Positions 7,325 through 14,575 are shown, counted from the first letter of the stretch. The stretch: DNA of 18,157 bases from an uncultured Christensenella sp. (GCA_905195085.1 CAJJUK010000028.1:1-18157), one strand, 5' to 3'. The notes: generated from the sequence alone by a model not told the origin. Numbers and translations are program-made.

Positions 7325-7696
7325 ACATTCTTCACAAATTCCGTAAAAATTTACATCTTGCTTCAAAATGTTAAACCCCTTGACCATGTTTGAAAAACTT
7401 TTGTCAAATTCTTCTGTTATGGGTTTGTCAATGATTTTGTTGCAAACATTGCAAACCAAATGAAAGTGATTTTCTCTGACATAGTCAAAGTGTGCCACAT
7501 TATCCTTTGTAACTATTTTGCAAATTTTGCCTTCTTCAACCAAATTGTTTAAGATTCGATAAATGCTCACCTCCCCAATTTTCATGCCCTCATTCAATGC
7601 ATCAGCATAAATTTGAGAAACGGTGGGGTGATCAAAGCGGTTTAACAAATTGTTAAGCACATATTCTTTTTGCTTTGTTTTACGATGGTTTGTCAT
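7301..7696 (-). CDS. perR: Fur-family peroxide-sensing repressor, PerR type
   Basis: This 131-residue protein has the Fur-family winged helix (residues 10-75) and a C-terminal metal-binding dimerisation domain. All five regulatory-metal ligands of Bacillus PerR are present at a constant offset of 14: H23, D71, H77, H79 and D90 (H37, D85, H91, H93, D104). The structural zinc site is formed by C82, C85, C121 and C124. Asp at the D104 position favours PerR over Fur. The gene sits 13 bp after a peroxiredoxin gene, a natural PerR target, so it is likely co-transcribed and autoregulated with it. An SD (AGAGG) precedes the ATG. The alternative is a Fur or Zur paralogue, less likely given the ligand set and neighbour. 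Confidence 0.85.
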   Translation of the reverse strand: MTNHRKTKQKEYVLNNLLNRFDHPTVSQIYADALNEGMKIGEVSIYRILNNLVEEGKICKIVTKDNVAHFDYVRENHFHLVCNVCNKIIDKPITEEFDKSFSNMVKGFNILKQDVNFYGICEECAKKRTSD

Positions 7697-7709
7697 TTAA
7701 AACATCCTC

Positions 7710-8390
7710 TTATTTGTTTTTCTTTTCTCTTCTGAAACACATAAACCAATCTAAACAATATTGGTCTTCTGTTTGGTTTTCCACTCTTTCTTTTGCCGTT
7801 CCGCAAGAACCAGCAGTTGGAACAATGACATCTTGTCCTGGTCTCCAATCAGCAGGAGTTGCAACATCATCTGCATCAGCTTTTTGAAGTGCGATGATAA
7901 TTCTCTTAATTTCATCAAAGTTTCTTCCAGTTGAAAGTGGATAATAGAGAATTGTTCTGATGATTCCCTTTGGATCAATAACAAAAACTGCTCTAACAGC
8001 TTGAGTGTTTGACTGACCTGGTTGAATCATTCCATATTTGTTTGCAACTTCCATTCTGATATCTTCAATCAATGGAAATTTTACTTCAATATTCTTCTTT
8101 CCATTCCATTCAAGTTCTTGAATTTTTCTAAGCCAAGCAATATGTGAATAAATTGAATCAACCGAAAGTCCAACAAGTTCAGTGTTCAATGCCTTAAATT
8201 CTTCCGCCATTGAACCAAATGTCATGAATTCTGTTGTGCAAACAGGCGTGAAGTCTGCAGGGTGAGAGAAAAGAATCACCCATTTCCCTTTGTAATCTTC
8301 AGGAAAATTGATTGTCCCCTGTGTTGTGTTTGCTGTAAAACTTGGTGCTTTATCGCCAATCAATGGCATTCTGTTGTATTCCATTTCCAT
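7710..8390 (-). CDS. Peroxiredoxin, AhpC/TSA superfamily, Prx6-like
   Basis: The enzyme reduces hydrogen peroxide and organic peroxides in the cytoplasm. The active site PADFTPVC (T48, peroxidatic C51) and the conserved R133 (AVRAVFVIDP) are intact, and STGRNFDEI follows near 153. The long C-terminal part (PADWRPGQDVIVPTAG and YCLDWFMC, with C212 and C218 six apart) matches the long Prx6-type enzymes of archaea and anaerobes, where such cysteines resolve the sulfenic acid. At 226 residues the length fits that group. AAGGAG lies seven bases before the ATG at 8390. It is the first gene of an operon with perR and has a Fur-family operator at its start site. Confidence 0.93.
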   Translation of the reverse strand: MEMEYNRMPLIGDKAPSFTANTTQGTINFPEDYKGKWVILFSHPADFTPVCTTEFMTFGSMAEEFKALNTELVGLSVDSIYSHIAWLRKIQELEWNGKKNIEVKFPLIEDIRMEVANKYGMIQPGQSNTQAVRAVFVIDPKGIIRTILYYPLSTGRNFDEIKRIIIALQKADADDVATPADWRPGQDVIVPTAGSCGTAKERVENQTEDQYCLDWFMCFRREKKNK

Positions 8391-8424
8391 AATTTTTCTC
8401 CTTTTTAGAAAATGTTTTTCTTAT

Positions 8425-8473
8425 TGAAAATCATTTTCATTAAGATTATATCAAAATAAAAAAGAATTTGCAA
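8425..8473 (-). promoter_or_regulatory. prx-perR promoter with Fur-family operator
   Basis: The promoter is TTGCAA (8468-8473), a 17-bp spacer and TATAAT (8445-8450, with an upstream TGA). A perfect 7-1-7 palindrome, TGAAAATGATTTTCA (8425-8439), covers the expected start site near 8438. Its layout is that of PerR and Fur boxes. The bases are closer to the Fur form than to the classical PerR box, but the adjacent regulator is PerR-like. Confidence 0.75.
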
Positions 8474-8492
8474 ACAAAATCAACAAATTCTT
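8456..8492 (-). terminator. Intrinsic terminator after the 67-residue protein gene
   Basis: Arms 8484-8492 and 8462-8470 form a 9-bp stem with a 13-nt loop, followed by a T-run on the minus strand. The prx -35 hexamer (8468-8473) overlaps the 3' arm, so terminator and promoter are fused. Confidence 0.75.
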
Positions 8493-8695
8493 CAATTTTT
8501 TCTTGGAATATCAAATATAGCTAGCAGAAACTCATATTCATCAAATTTATGTTTTCTTATCGGATAGGAAGCACCATCATCAAAATGAATAAGCAAACAT
8601 GGTGAAATGTTGTGATAGGACTCTAAATACTCATAATAAACTGCACGCTTTTCTTTAATCAATCTTTGAATTTTTGCATGATAGTTGAAATACAT
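8492..8695 (-). CDS. Small unrecognised protein, 67 residues
   Basis: I do not recognise this protein. It is soluble, with mixed charge and many aromatic residues (VYYEYLESYHNISPC, FDDGASYPIRKHKFDEYEFLL), and could be a small alpha/beta domain. There is no good SD before its ATG. It starts 29 bases after the stop of the upstream membrane-protein gene and may be translated from that mRNA. The best support is the intrinsic terminator that begins at its TGA stop. Confidence 0.6.
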   Translation of the reverse strand: MYFNYHAKIQRLIKEKRAVYYEYLESYHNISPCLLIHFDDGASYPIRKHKFDEYEFLLAIFDIPRKN

Positions 8696-8724
8696 GAAAT
8701 TAATATGCTCTAAATTGATTATTT

Positions 8725-9387
8725 TTACGCATTCTCATCATTTTGAACCGAATCAATCTTTGGTAAATTTTCCGCAGGATCTTCTTTGGTTTTTCTTTTC
8801 TTCCATTCCAAAAGAACAGAAATTGTTGCACCAATAAGCCCACCAACAAAGTCACAAATGATGTCATACATCGTGTCCATAATTGCCATACGCCCAATCA
8901 AATCTTCTGTGATTTGTGCATCATTATGGAATAAGATATCCGTTGTGAATTCCCAAATCTCCCAAACTCCGCCACACATCATTGCAATTGAAAACGTCAA
9001 CATAAAGAGCCAAAACAACGATATTTTGTTATTTTTGCTTTCTTTGAAAAGAGCATACGCCAAAAGAGCAATCATAACTCCACTTCCAAAGTGAACAATC
9101 TTATCAAATGGAGTCCATAGTTTGTAAACTTGCCATAAAGAACCGACCAAAAGAGAAAGGATTAAAAATATTTGATAACTTATAACAACAGCAAGACCAA
9201 ACTTTGTCTTAAAAATCAGATTTAACAAAAAAGGTATCCACGCACAAACCAAATATCCGAGAATAAACAAATAAGAAAGATATCTCATTTCAACAATATC
9301 TAAACAACCCAAAATGGTGTAAACAATCAAATTCACAACTGCAATCAATGTGGAGACAATTGAAATCCACAGCAAATTCTTCTTCAT
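8725..9387 (-). CDS. Polytopic membrane protein, DUF2238/YjdF-like
   Basis: This 220-residue protein has about six membrane helices and a charged C-terminal tail (KKRKTKEDPAENLPK). Between helices it carries conserved-looking polar motifs inside the membrane: FDKIVHFGSG near 95, GGVWEIWEF near 140 and IMDTMYDIICDFVGGLIGA near 172-190. His, Glu and Asp residues in this order resemble the DUF2238 (YjdF) family, whose function is not established. The match is by eye. Its weak SD is TAGGG before the ATG at 9387. The small gene at 8492 probably follows on the same mRNA. Confidence 0.8.
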   Translation of the reverse strand: MKKNLLWISIVSTLIAVVNLIVYTILGCLDIVEMRYLSYLFILGYLVCAWIPFLLNLIFKTKFGLAVVISYQIFLILSLLVGSLWQVYKLWTPFDKIVHFGSGVMIALLAYALFKESKNNKISLFWLFMLTFSIAMMCGGVWEIWEFTTDILFHNDAQITEDLIGRMAIMDTMYDIICDFVGGLIGATISVLLEWKKRKTKEDPAENLPKIDSVQNDENA

Positions 9388-9412
9388 AACGCCCTACTTT
9401 TAATAAATACAT

Positions 9413-9440
9413 ATTATCACAACAAAATATTATTTTTCAA
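9413..9440 (-). promoter_or_regulatory. Promoter of the DUF2238-like gene
   Basis: TTGAAA (9435-9440), a 16-bp spacer and GATAAT (9413-9418) preceded by TGT form a plausible extended -10 promoter. Confidence 0.5.
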
Positions 9441-9461
9441 CAAAATAACAAATATTCAAAC

Positions 9462-9492
9462 AAAAAAAGACATGTGATCATGTCTTTTTTTT
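9462..9492 (-). terminator. Intrinsic terminator after the 167-residue membrane protein gene
   Basis: A 13-bp perfect stem (9479-9491 with 9462-9474) with a 4-nt loop has A-runs and T-runs on both sides. It stands 17 bases past the stop codon. Confidence 0.92.
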
Positions 9493-9508
9493 ACTCTGCC
9501 TATTGTGA

Positions 9509-10012
9509 CTATTTCTTCATTGCCACAGCACTTGTTGCCAAAGAGCCAACACCAATCACAGCATTGACAATAAGTGTCGCCCAATTTGCCACACGGCCAC
9601 TGACTTTTTCAGTTATTGGATCTGCTTTTCCGTCACAGTATGTTCCAGTAACAATGCAATTTACAATCACTAAAACTGCCACTGCAATTGCTGACAACAA
9701 AAGCCCAAATGTTGCAAATTTGTTGAAACCAGAACTTTTAACAACACCCAAATCTGCCAAAAGTTTCAAAATTGCAAACAAAGCCAAAAGTGCTGCAAAG
9801 ATAACAAGCAACAACAACACAACTGAAAGCCCTGTGTTTGCTCCGTCTTCAAAACTGATTAAATCATAACCTGATGCACTGTATAATGTTTCTCCCACCA
9901 CAAGCATAGACAATTGTGGAAGTGCCATAAAACCAAGAAGAAGTCCAGCCAAAACAAGTGTGACAAAATCCCACAATGCTCTCATGTTTGATTTGCTAGA
10001 TTTTTTTGCCAT
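9509..10012 (-). CDS. Four-helix membrane protein of unknown function
   Basis: I do not recognise this protein. The 167 residues start with a basic stretch (MAKKSSKSNMR) followed by four hydrophobic helices at about 13-38, 60-88, 97-120 and 140-163. A short extracytoplasmic loop between helices 1 and 2 holds YSASGYDLISFEDG, and a loop with a single Cys (TYCDGKADPITEK) precedes helix 4. No enzyme motif is seen. The very strong SD (AAGGAGGG) and dedicated promoter suggest good expression. It is a single-gene unit downstream of spoIVA, with no evidence of a sporulation role. Confidence 0.82.
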   Translation of the reverse strand: MAKKSSKSNMRALWDFVTLVLAGLLLGFMALPQLSMLVVGETLYSASGYDLISFEDGANTGLSVVLLLLVIFAALLALFAILKLLADLGVVKSSGFNKFATFGLLLSAIAVAVLVIVNCIVTGTYCDGKADPITEKVSGRVANWATLIVNAVIGVGSLATSAVAMKK

Positions 10013-10037
10013 TTTACCCTCCTTTTTTGATACTAAT

Positions 10038-10067
10038 ATTTTATCAAAGAAAAAGTTGCCAAGTCAA
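10038..10067 (-). promoter_or_regulatory. Promoter of the 167-residue membrane protein gene
   Basis: TTGACT (10062-10067), an 18-bp spacer and an extended -10, TGA TAAAAT (10038-10043). The -35 lies within the spoIVA terminator hairpin. Confidence 0.6.
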
Positions 10068-10083
10068 CCAAACTTAGCAACTT
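10049..10083 (-). terminator. Intrinsic terminator of spoIVA
   Basis: A 12-bp stem with one G-T pair (10072-10083 with 10053-10064) and a 7-nt loop is followed by a T-run on the minus strand, 11 bases after the spoIVA stop. Confidence 0.8.
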
Positions 10084-10094
10084 GCATCAAAATT

Positions 10095-11573
10095 TTAAAG
10101 CAAAATACAAAGCACCCCACCTTTTCCTTCATTGATGATTCTTCCAAGTGTTTTCTTCATCTTTCTTTGGGCATCTGCTGGCATCATGACAATTTTCGAA
10201 CTTATGTTGTCATCAATCAAGGAATAAAGACTTTTTCCGAGAAGGTTTGTTTCCCAAATTCCTTCTGGATCGCTTTCAAATCTTTCTGTCAGATAGTCCA
10301 CCAAATCTTGACTTTGAGTCTCTGTTCCAACAAGAGGCGTAACTTCCGTTTCAACATCAACTTTGATGATATGCAAACTTGGAGCAGATGCTTTGATTTT
10401 GACACCAAACTTGTTTCCTTGTTTGACAACTTCTGGTTGTTGCAAAGTGTATTCTTGTTTTCCAGGAACAACAATGCCATAACCTGTTTGTTCCACTTCT
10501 TCAAGTGCATCTTTGAGTTTGTCATATTCCACCTTTGCCACAGCCAAGTTTTTGATGTATGAAACAAGTTCATAGTCATCATTGATTGCAAAACCACATT
10601 CATCAGAAAGCACTCTATAGAAGAGATTTTCTTTTGGAATGACGTTGAATTTGATTATACCTTCGCCCATTTCAATGTTAGAGAAAGTTATTGGGTCAAA
10701 GCTTTCACTCTCTGTGAAAACCACACTTTCTTTGTTCGCGTCACCAATTTTTCTGACATCTTGTGCAAATTTCTTAACTTCAGAAACGATTTCAGAGATG
10801 ATTGGATTTGCAAAAGAAAGTGCTTGAATCCATTTTGGCATTTTGACTTTAATGCACTTAACAGGAAATTCCAACAAAACCTTTTCAAAAATTTTGTCAA
10901 CATCTTGCTCTTTCATTTCCGCAACATTCATCGCCACAACTTGAGCTTGGTATTTTTCGCTTAAATTTTGAGCCAACTTTTTGCTCTCAGCATTGTTTGG
11001 ATTTTTGCAGTTGAGAACAATGACAAATGGTTTTCCACAAGCCTTCATTTCGCTGACAACACGCTCTTCAGCGGAGATATAGTTTGCTCTTCCAATGTCA
11101 GTCACAGAGCCGTCAGTTGTGACCACAATGCCAATTGTGGAATGTTCTTCAATGACCTTTTTTGTGCCGATTTCTGCTGCCTGTTCAAAAGGCATTTCTT
11201 CGTCTGACCAAGGTGTTTTGACAAGTCTTGGCTTGTCATTTTCTGTTGCACCCATTGCACCACTAACCAAATAACCCACACAATCAATCATTCTGACTTT
11301 CAAGTTGATTTTGTCAGCAACTGAGATTTTGACTGCTTCGTTTGGGACAAATTTTGGTTGAGTTGTCATAACAGTTTTTCCGTCAGCACTTTGAGGAAGT
11401 TCATCAATTGCTCTGTCTCTGACATTTTTGTTTTCAATGTTTGGAATGACAAGTTTTTTCATAAATTCAGAAATAAAGGTTGATTTTCCCACCCTAACAG
11501 GTCCAACCACGCCGACATATATATCACCATTGGTGCGAGTTTTTATGTCTTCATAAATTTGATACTTTTCCAT
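10095..11573 (-). CDS. spoIVA: Stage IV sporulation protein A, spore coat scaffold ATPase
   Basis: SpoIVA is made in the mother cell, binds the forespore surface and polymerises in an ATP-dependent way into the base layer on which the spore coat is built. The 492-residue length equals that of the Bacillus subtilis protein. The Walker A motif is GPVRVGKST (24-32). The sensor region (GKTVMTTQPKFVPNEA, 65-80) and a Walker-B-like RMIDCVGY (94-101) are intact, and the C-terminus ends GKGGVLCILL. GGAGG precedes the ATG at 11573. A sigma-E-like promoter stands just upstream, and no terminator separates it from the XRE gene before it. Its presence is the main evidence that the organism forms endospores. 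Confidence 0.97.
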   Translation of the reverse strand: MEKYQIYEDIKTRTNGDIYVGVVGPVRVGKSTFISEFMKKLVIPNIENKNVRDRAIDELPQSADGKTVMTTQPKFVPNEAVKISVADKINLKVRMIDCVGYLVSGAMGATENDKPRLVKTPWSDEEMPFEQAAEIGTKKVIEEHSTIGIVVTTDGSVTDIGRANYISAEERVVSEMKACGKPFVIVLNCKNPNNAESKKLAQNLSEKYQAQVVAMNVAEMKEQDVDKIFEKVLLEFPVKCIKVKMPKWIQALSFANPIISEIVSEVKKFAQDVRKIGDANKESVVFTESESFDPITFSNIEMGEGIIKFNVIPKENLFYRVLSDECGFAINDDYELVSYIKNLAVAKVEYDKLKDALEEVEQTGYGIVVPGKQEYTLQQPEVVKQGNKFGVKIKASAPSLHIIKVDVETEVTPLVGTETQSQDLVDYLTERFESDPEGIWETNLLGKSLYSLIDDNISSKIVMMPADAQRKMKKTLGRIINEGKGGVLCILL

Positions 11574-11593
11574 TTAAACCTCCAAGTTAGAAT

Positions 11594-11622
11594 AATTTAT
11601 GAAGATAAAAAAACAAATAGAA
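11594..11622 (-). promoter_or_regulatory. Possible sigma-E-type promoter of spoIVA
   Basis: CATAAATT (11594-11601) resembles the sigma-E -10 (CATACAAT type, 6 of 8). TTCTATT (11616-11622), 14 bp upstream, resembles its -35. Mother-cell expression of spoIVA from sigma E is known in Bacillus. The match itself is moderate. Confidence 0.4.
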
Positions 11623-11625
11623 CAT

Positions 11626-11832
11626 TCACTTGATAAGTATCAGTGCATTTACATCAACATTCATAAATTTAGCCATAGAGGCGATGTTTGATATTCTAAA
11701 ATTATGTTTGTTTTTTAATATGTTATAAAGCGTAGACAATGAAAATCCGCAACCTGTGGCAAATTCAAGTTTTGACAAATTTTTTAATTCCATAAACCTT
11801 TTTATTAAATTAACATTAACATTGATATTCAT
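11626..11832 (-). CDS. Mini XRE/Cro-type helix-turn-helix regulator, 68 residues
   Basis: The protein is a single XRE-type DNA-binding domain with nothing else attached. The helix-turn-helix is at about residues 18-45 (LSKLEFATGCGFSLSTLYNILKN split across the turn), followed by the IASMAKFMNVDVNAL helix typical of the Cro/CI fold. AAAAGGAG precedes the ATG. It is divergent from a second mini XRE gene 82 bp away and upstream of spoIVA in the same direction. Its own promoter carries an inverted repeat in the spacer, so it probably represses itself and perhaps its neighbour. Target genes are unknown. Confidence 0.85.
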   Translation of the reverse strand: MNINVNVNLIKRFMELKNLSKLEFATGCGFSLSTLYNILKNKHNFRISNIASMAKFMNVDVNALILIK

Positions 11833-11850
11833 ATCTACTCCTTTTTATCA

Positions 11851-11879
11851 ATTATACCGTCTCAATTTTGAGATGCCAA
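11851..11879 (-). promoter_or_regulatory. Promoter of the mini XRE gene with an inverted-repeat operator in its spacer
   Basis: TTGGCA (11874-11879), a 17-bp spacer and a perfect TATAAT (11851-11856). The spacer contains the palindromic arms TCTCAA and TTGAGA (11860-11873), a likely binding site for an XRE dimer that would block RNA polymerase. Confidence 0.7.
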
Positions 11880-11914
11880 ACATATTGTCAAGAACAAAAG
11901 ATAAAATAATAAAT

Positions 11915-12121
11915 ATGAATAAAGAATTTTCGTCAAGATTGAAAGAATTACGAACTGAGCAAAATTTGTCATTTGAAAAACTAAGTCAACTGACAAAGAT
12001 TAGTCGTGCAACATTATGCAGATATGAAAATAATCAAACGGATGTTAATGGTGAAAATTTGATAACACTTGCCAAATTTTTTCATGTATCAACTGATTAT
12101 TTGCTGGGATTAGAAGATTAA
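11915..12121 (+). CDS. Mini XRE/Cro-type helix-turn-helix regulator, 68 residues, divergent copy
   Basis: A single XRE domain makes up the whole protein: SSRLKELRTEQNLSFEKLSQ, then the recognition helix region ISRATLCRYENNQT and the family ending LAKFFHVSTDYLLGLED. I place the start at the ATG at 11915, which gives a protein of exactly domain size. The longer in-frame start at 11756 would run through the divergent gene. No SD is visible. A TAAAAT seven bases before the ATG suggests a very short leader. The pair resembles a CI/Cro-style switch, but no phage genes surround it. Confidence 0.87.
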   Translation: MNKEFSSRLKELRTEQNLSFEKLSQLTKISRATLCRYENNQTDVNGENLITLAKFFHVSTDYLLGLED

Positions 12122-12149
12122 AAAAGCAAGAATTTATTTCTTGCTTTTT
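12121..12149. terminator. Bidirectional terminator between the XRE gene and the MmcQ/YjbR gene
   Basis: A 12-bp perfect stem (12121-12132 with 12138-12149) has a 5-nt loop. The stop codon of the convergent MmcQ/YjbR gene (12134-12136) lies in the loop. Confidence 0.92.
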
Positions 12150-12505
12150 GTTTTGTTTTTAATCAAATCATAACTCATTTCAACAAGTGGAACAACCTCA
12201 TCCAAACTTACCTCTTCCAAAATCACAGAAATCCAATGGACTTTGTTCATGTGGTATGCAACATAAACCCCCTTGTTTTGCAAAAGCGGTTGCCTGAGCA
12301 TTGGGTCGCATTTCAAATCCAAAACATCGACAATTCTGCTTTCATTTCCAGTGATTTTGTTTTTCTCAACTGGCAAAACTGCTCCAAACCATTTTTTGTT
12401 TCCTTTGTGACGCAAAATAGCAGTCTTAAAGTCCTTATCAAAAGGAAAGTCAGGCTCAATGCCAAAATCTTCTTTGACATAATCAAACAGTTGTTCTCTT
12501 GTCAT
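12134..12505 (-). CDS. MmcQ/YjbR-family protein
   Basis: The 123-residue protein has the MmcQ/YjbR (CyaY-like fold) pattern. It starts MTREQLFDYVKEDFGIEPDFPF, has a central KWFGAVLPV strand and VDVLDLKCDP, and then HMNKVHWISVILE followed by a C-terminal helix ending SYDLIKNK. Members are often called DNA-binding, but the role of most is not established. The start at 12505 is chosen because AGGGAG stands just before it. The gene overlaps the end of plsY by 23 bp, so translation is probably coupled. It is last in the der-plsY unit. Confidence 0.85.
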   Translation of the reverse strand: MTREQLFDYVKEDFGIEPDFPFDKDFKTAILRHKGNKKWFGAVLPVEKNKITGNESRIVDVLDLKCDPMLRQPLLQNKGVYVAYHMNKVHWISVILEEVSLDEVVPLVEMSYDLIKNKTKSKK

Positions 12506-13265
12506 CTTCTCCCTCTTTTGTTGTTTCGTCCGTTTCAGTTTTTTCGCTGTCAACAGCACTTTCTTGAGCGGGTTCTTGAACCTGTTCAGTTTTTTCTTCT
12601 TTTTTATGCTTTTTGAAAACCTTGTCCCTGAAATGAACTTTGTTTTCCGTTCCAGAGAGCAAACGCTTGATGTTTCCCCTATGCAAGATGACAATAAGCA
12701 CAAAGTTGAGCCAAATGATGACAATCAAAGGAATGAACCACATAACTTGCTCAATTGCAAAAAGACAAGTTGCATAGATTGAAAGGGTCAAAATGAATGT
12801 CAAAGAAATCACGAATGGATAATCAATGAAGAAGAACAAGATGAAACAAAGTGCAAACATAATCAATGAAACCCACCATAAGTCTGGGTGGAAAACAAAC
12901 ATACCAAACGTGCACGCAACGCCCTTTCCACCTTTAAATTTGTAAAATACTGGGAAGCAATGTCCCAAAATTGCACCGAAAGCGGCCAAAAAGTATGCCA
13001 AATTGCCAAAGCCAACAAAGTAATGCTCAAACAAGAAATAGCACGCAATTGCAGGTCCACCAGATTTGATTGCTTCCATGATGAGTGTCAAAAGTGCCTC
13101 GCCAAAGCCACGTGTTCTGAGCATATTCATTGTCCCCGGATTTTTGCTTCCAATAGTTGTTATGTCTTTCTTTGCAAACATCCAAGAAAATATTCTTGCA
13201 AAATTGATGTTTCCAATCAAATATCCCACAACAAGTGCAATCGCCAAATATAAATAAACTATCAT
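12483..13265 (-). CDS. plsY: Glycerol-3-phosphate acyltransferase PlsY
   Basis: PlsY transfers the acyl group of acyl-phosphate to glycerol-3-phosphate, the first membrane step of phospholipid synthesis. All three family motifs are seen: GSKNPGTMN near 39, GHCFPVFYKFKGGKGVA near 101-117, and HRGNIKRLLSGTE near 195-207, within a five-to-seven-helix membrane core. At 260 residues the protein is about 60 longer than typical. The extra C-terminal tail is Lys then Glu/Thr-rich (HKKEEKTEQVQEPAQES), probably disordered and cytoplasmic. The ATG overlaps the der stop (ATGA), and AAAGGAGG lies in the end of der, so the two are translationally coupled. Confidence 0.95.
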   Translation of the reverse strand: MIVYLYLAIALVVGYLIGNINFARIFSWMFAKKDITTIGSKNPGTMNMLRTRGFGEALLTLIMEAIKSGGPAIACYFLFEHYFVGFGNLAYFLAAFGAILGHCFPVFYKFKGGKGVACTFGMFVFHPDLWWVSLIMFALCFILFFFIDYPFVISLTFILTLSIYATCLFAIEQVMWFIPLIVIIWLNFVLIVILHRGNIKRLLSGTENKVHFRDKVFKKHKKEEKTEQVQEPAQESAVDSEKTETDETTKEGEDDKRTTV

Positions 13266-14569
13266 TCTTCCTCCTTTCCCTTAAACACCAATTCAATAGG
13301 CGTTCCGGAAAAATCAACTTTTTCTCTCAAACGATTTTCCAAATATCTCTCATACGAAAAATTGATAAACTGCGGTTGTGTGCAGAAAAACACAAACTTT
13401 GGAGGATTTGTGCTTGGCTGAGTTACAAACAAAATTTTGCACTTCTTTCCATTTTTTGAAGGTGGTTCAAAATTCAGAATTGCATCATGCAAAATATCAT
13501 TCAAAATTCCCGTTGAAATTCTTCTTGAAGAGTTTTCATAAACTTCATCAACCGTTGTCATGATTTCTGACAATCCTTTTCCTGTGAGTGCCGAAACAAA
13601 CAAAACTTTAAAATATGACATGAATGACAGTTTGCTTTGCAAAAGTTTTGTATATTCGTCCTTCGTCATTGTTCTTTCGTCCCACTTATTGACAACGATA
13701 ATGTTTGGCTTTTTTGCTTCATGAACGAAACCAGCGATTCTGACATCTTGCTCTGACAATTCTTTTGTCGCATCAAAAACAACCAGCACAACATCACTCA
13801 TTTCAATTGCGGACATACTGCGAAGAGCAGAATAGCCCTCAACTGACTGTTTTTCGACAGAACGCTGTCTGCGAAGTCCAGCAGTGTCAACAAGGAAATA
13901 ATCTTTCTTGTTGCATCTGAATGGAATGGTCACCGAATCCCTTGTTGTTCCCTCAATGTCACTCACAACAACTCTTTTCTTTCCAAGCAATCTGTTTATG
14001 ATTGAACTTTTTCCAACATTTGGACGCCCAACAAGAGTGATTTTGATGCCCTTGTTCTCTTCAATTCCGTCGTCTTCAGGAAAATATGACACAACTTTGT
14101 CAAGCACATCACCAATGCCCTTGCTTTGTGCACAAGAAATCGGCATTGGGTCGCCAAGTCCAAGTCCATAAAATTCATAGGTTGCCGACAGATCAAAGGT
14201 GTCAAGTTTGTTGACAACCAAAACAACTGGGACTTTTTGTTTTCTCAAAAGTTTTGCAACATCTTCATCGGACTGAGTGATCCCTGTTTTTCCGTCAACG
14301 AGAAAAATGATTACGGTTGCATTTTCAATTGCAAGCATGACTTGTTCGATGATTTCTTTTTGAAAAACATCTTCACTGGCAAGCTCCACACCACCCGTGT
14401 CAACAATCGTAAAATCTCTGCCGCACCAATTTGCGTCAGCATAAAGCCTGTCACGAGTGACACCCGCAACATCATCAACAATGCTTATTCTTTTTCCACA
14501 AATCTTATTGAAAAATGTTGATTTCCCAACATTTGCTCTTCCAACGATTGCGACAATCGGTTTAATCAT
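13262..14569 (-). CDS. der: Ribosome-assembly GTPase Der (EngA)
   Basis: Der has two GTPase domains in tandem and a KH-like C-terminal domain, and matures the 50S subunit. The first G domain shows GRANVGKS (10-17), DTGG (57-60) and NKLD (120-123). The second shows GRPNVGKS (181-188), DTAG (228-231) and NKWD (294-297). The KH-like part ends VFKGKEEE. The 435-residue length is normal, so TGA is its true stop. There is no SD before the ATG. An extended -10 ends six bases upstream, which predicts a leaderless mRNA. The gene is followed by plsY with a 4-bp overlap. Confidence 0.97.
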   Translation of the reverse strand: MIKPIVAIVGRANVGKSTFFNKICGKRISIVDDVAGVTRDRLYADANWCGRDFTIVDTGGVELASEDVFQKEIIEQVMLAIENATVIIFLVDGKTGITQSDEDVAKLLRKQKVPVVLVVNKLDTFDLSATYEFYGLGLGDPMPISCAQSKGIGDVLDKVVSYFPEDDGIEENKGIKITLVGRPNVGKSSIINRLLGKKRVVVSDIEGTTRDSVTIPFRCNKKDYFLVDTAGLRRQRSVEKQSVEGYSALRSMSAIEMSDVVLVVFDATKELSEQDVRIAGFVHEAKKPNIIVVNKWDERTMTKDEYTKLLQSKLSFMSYFKVLFVSALTGKGLSEIMTTVDEVYENSSRRISTGILNDILHDAILNFEPPSKNGKKCKILFVTQPSTNPPKFVFFCTQPQFINFSYERYLENRLREKVDFSGTPIELVFKGKEEE

Positions 14570-14575
14570 ATAAAA

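Noticed and set aside
11756..11914. N-terminal extension of the plus-strand XRE protein
   Set aside because: It runs antisense through the divergent XRE gene and its promoter. The XRE domain alone starts at 11915.
12236..12616. 126-codon plus-strand frame
   Set aside because: It is antisense to the MmcQ/YjbR gene and plsY, has no SD or recognisable domain, and looks like a shadow.
12506..12724. Longer start for the MmcQ/YjbR protein
   Set aside because: The extra part is an out-of-frame reading of plsY. The SD and family N-terminus place the start at 12505.
13908..14521. Plus-strand frames antisense to der
   Set aside because: They are codon-composition shadows of the highly conserved der GTPase domains.
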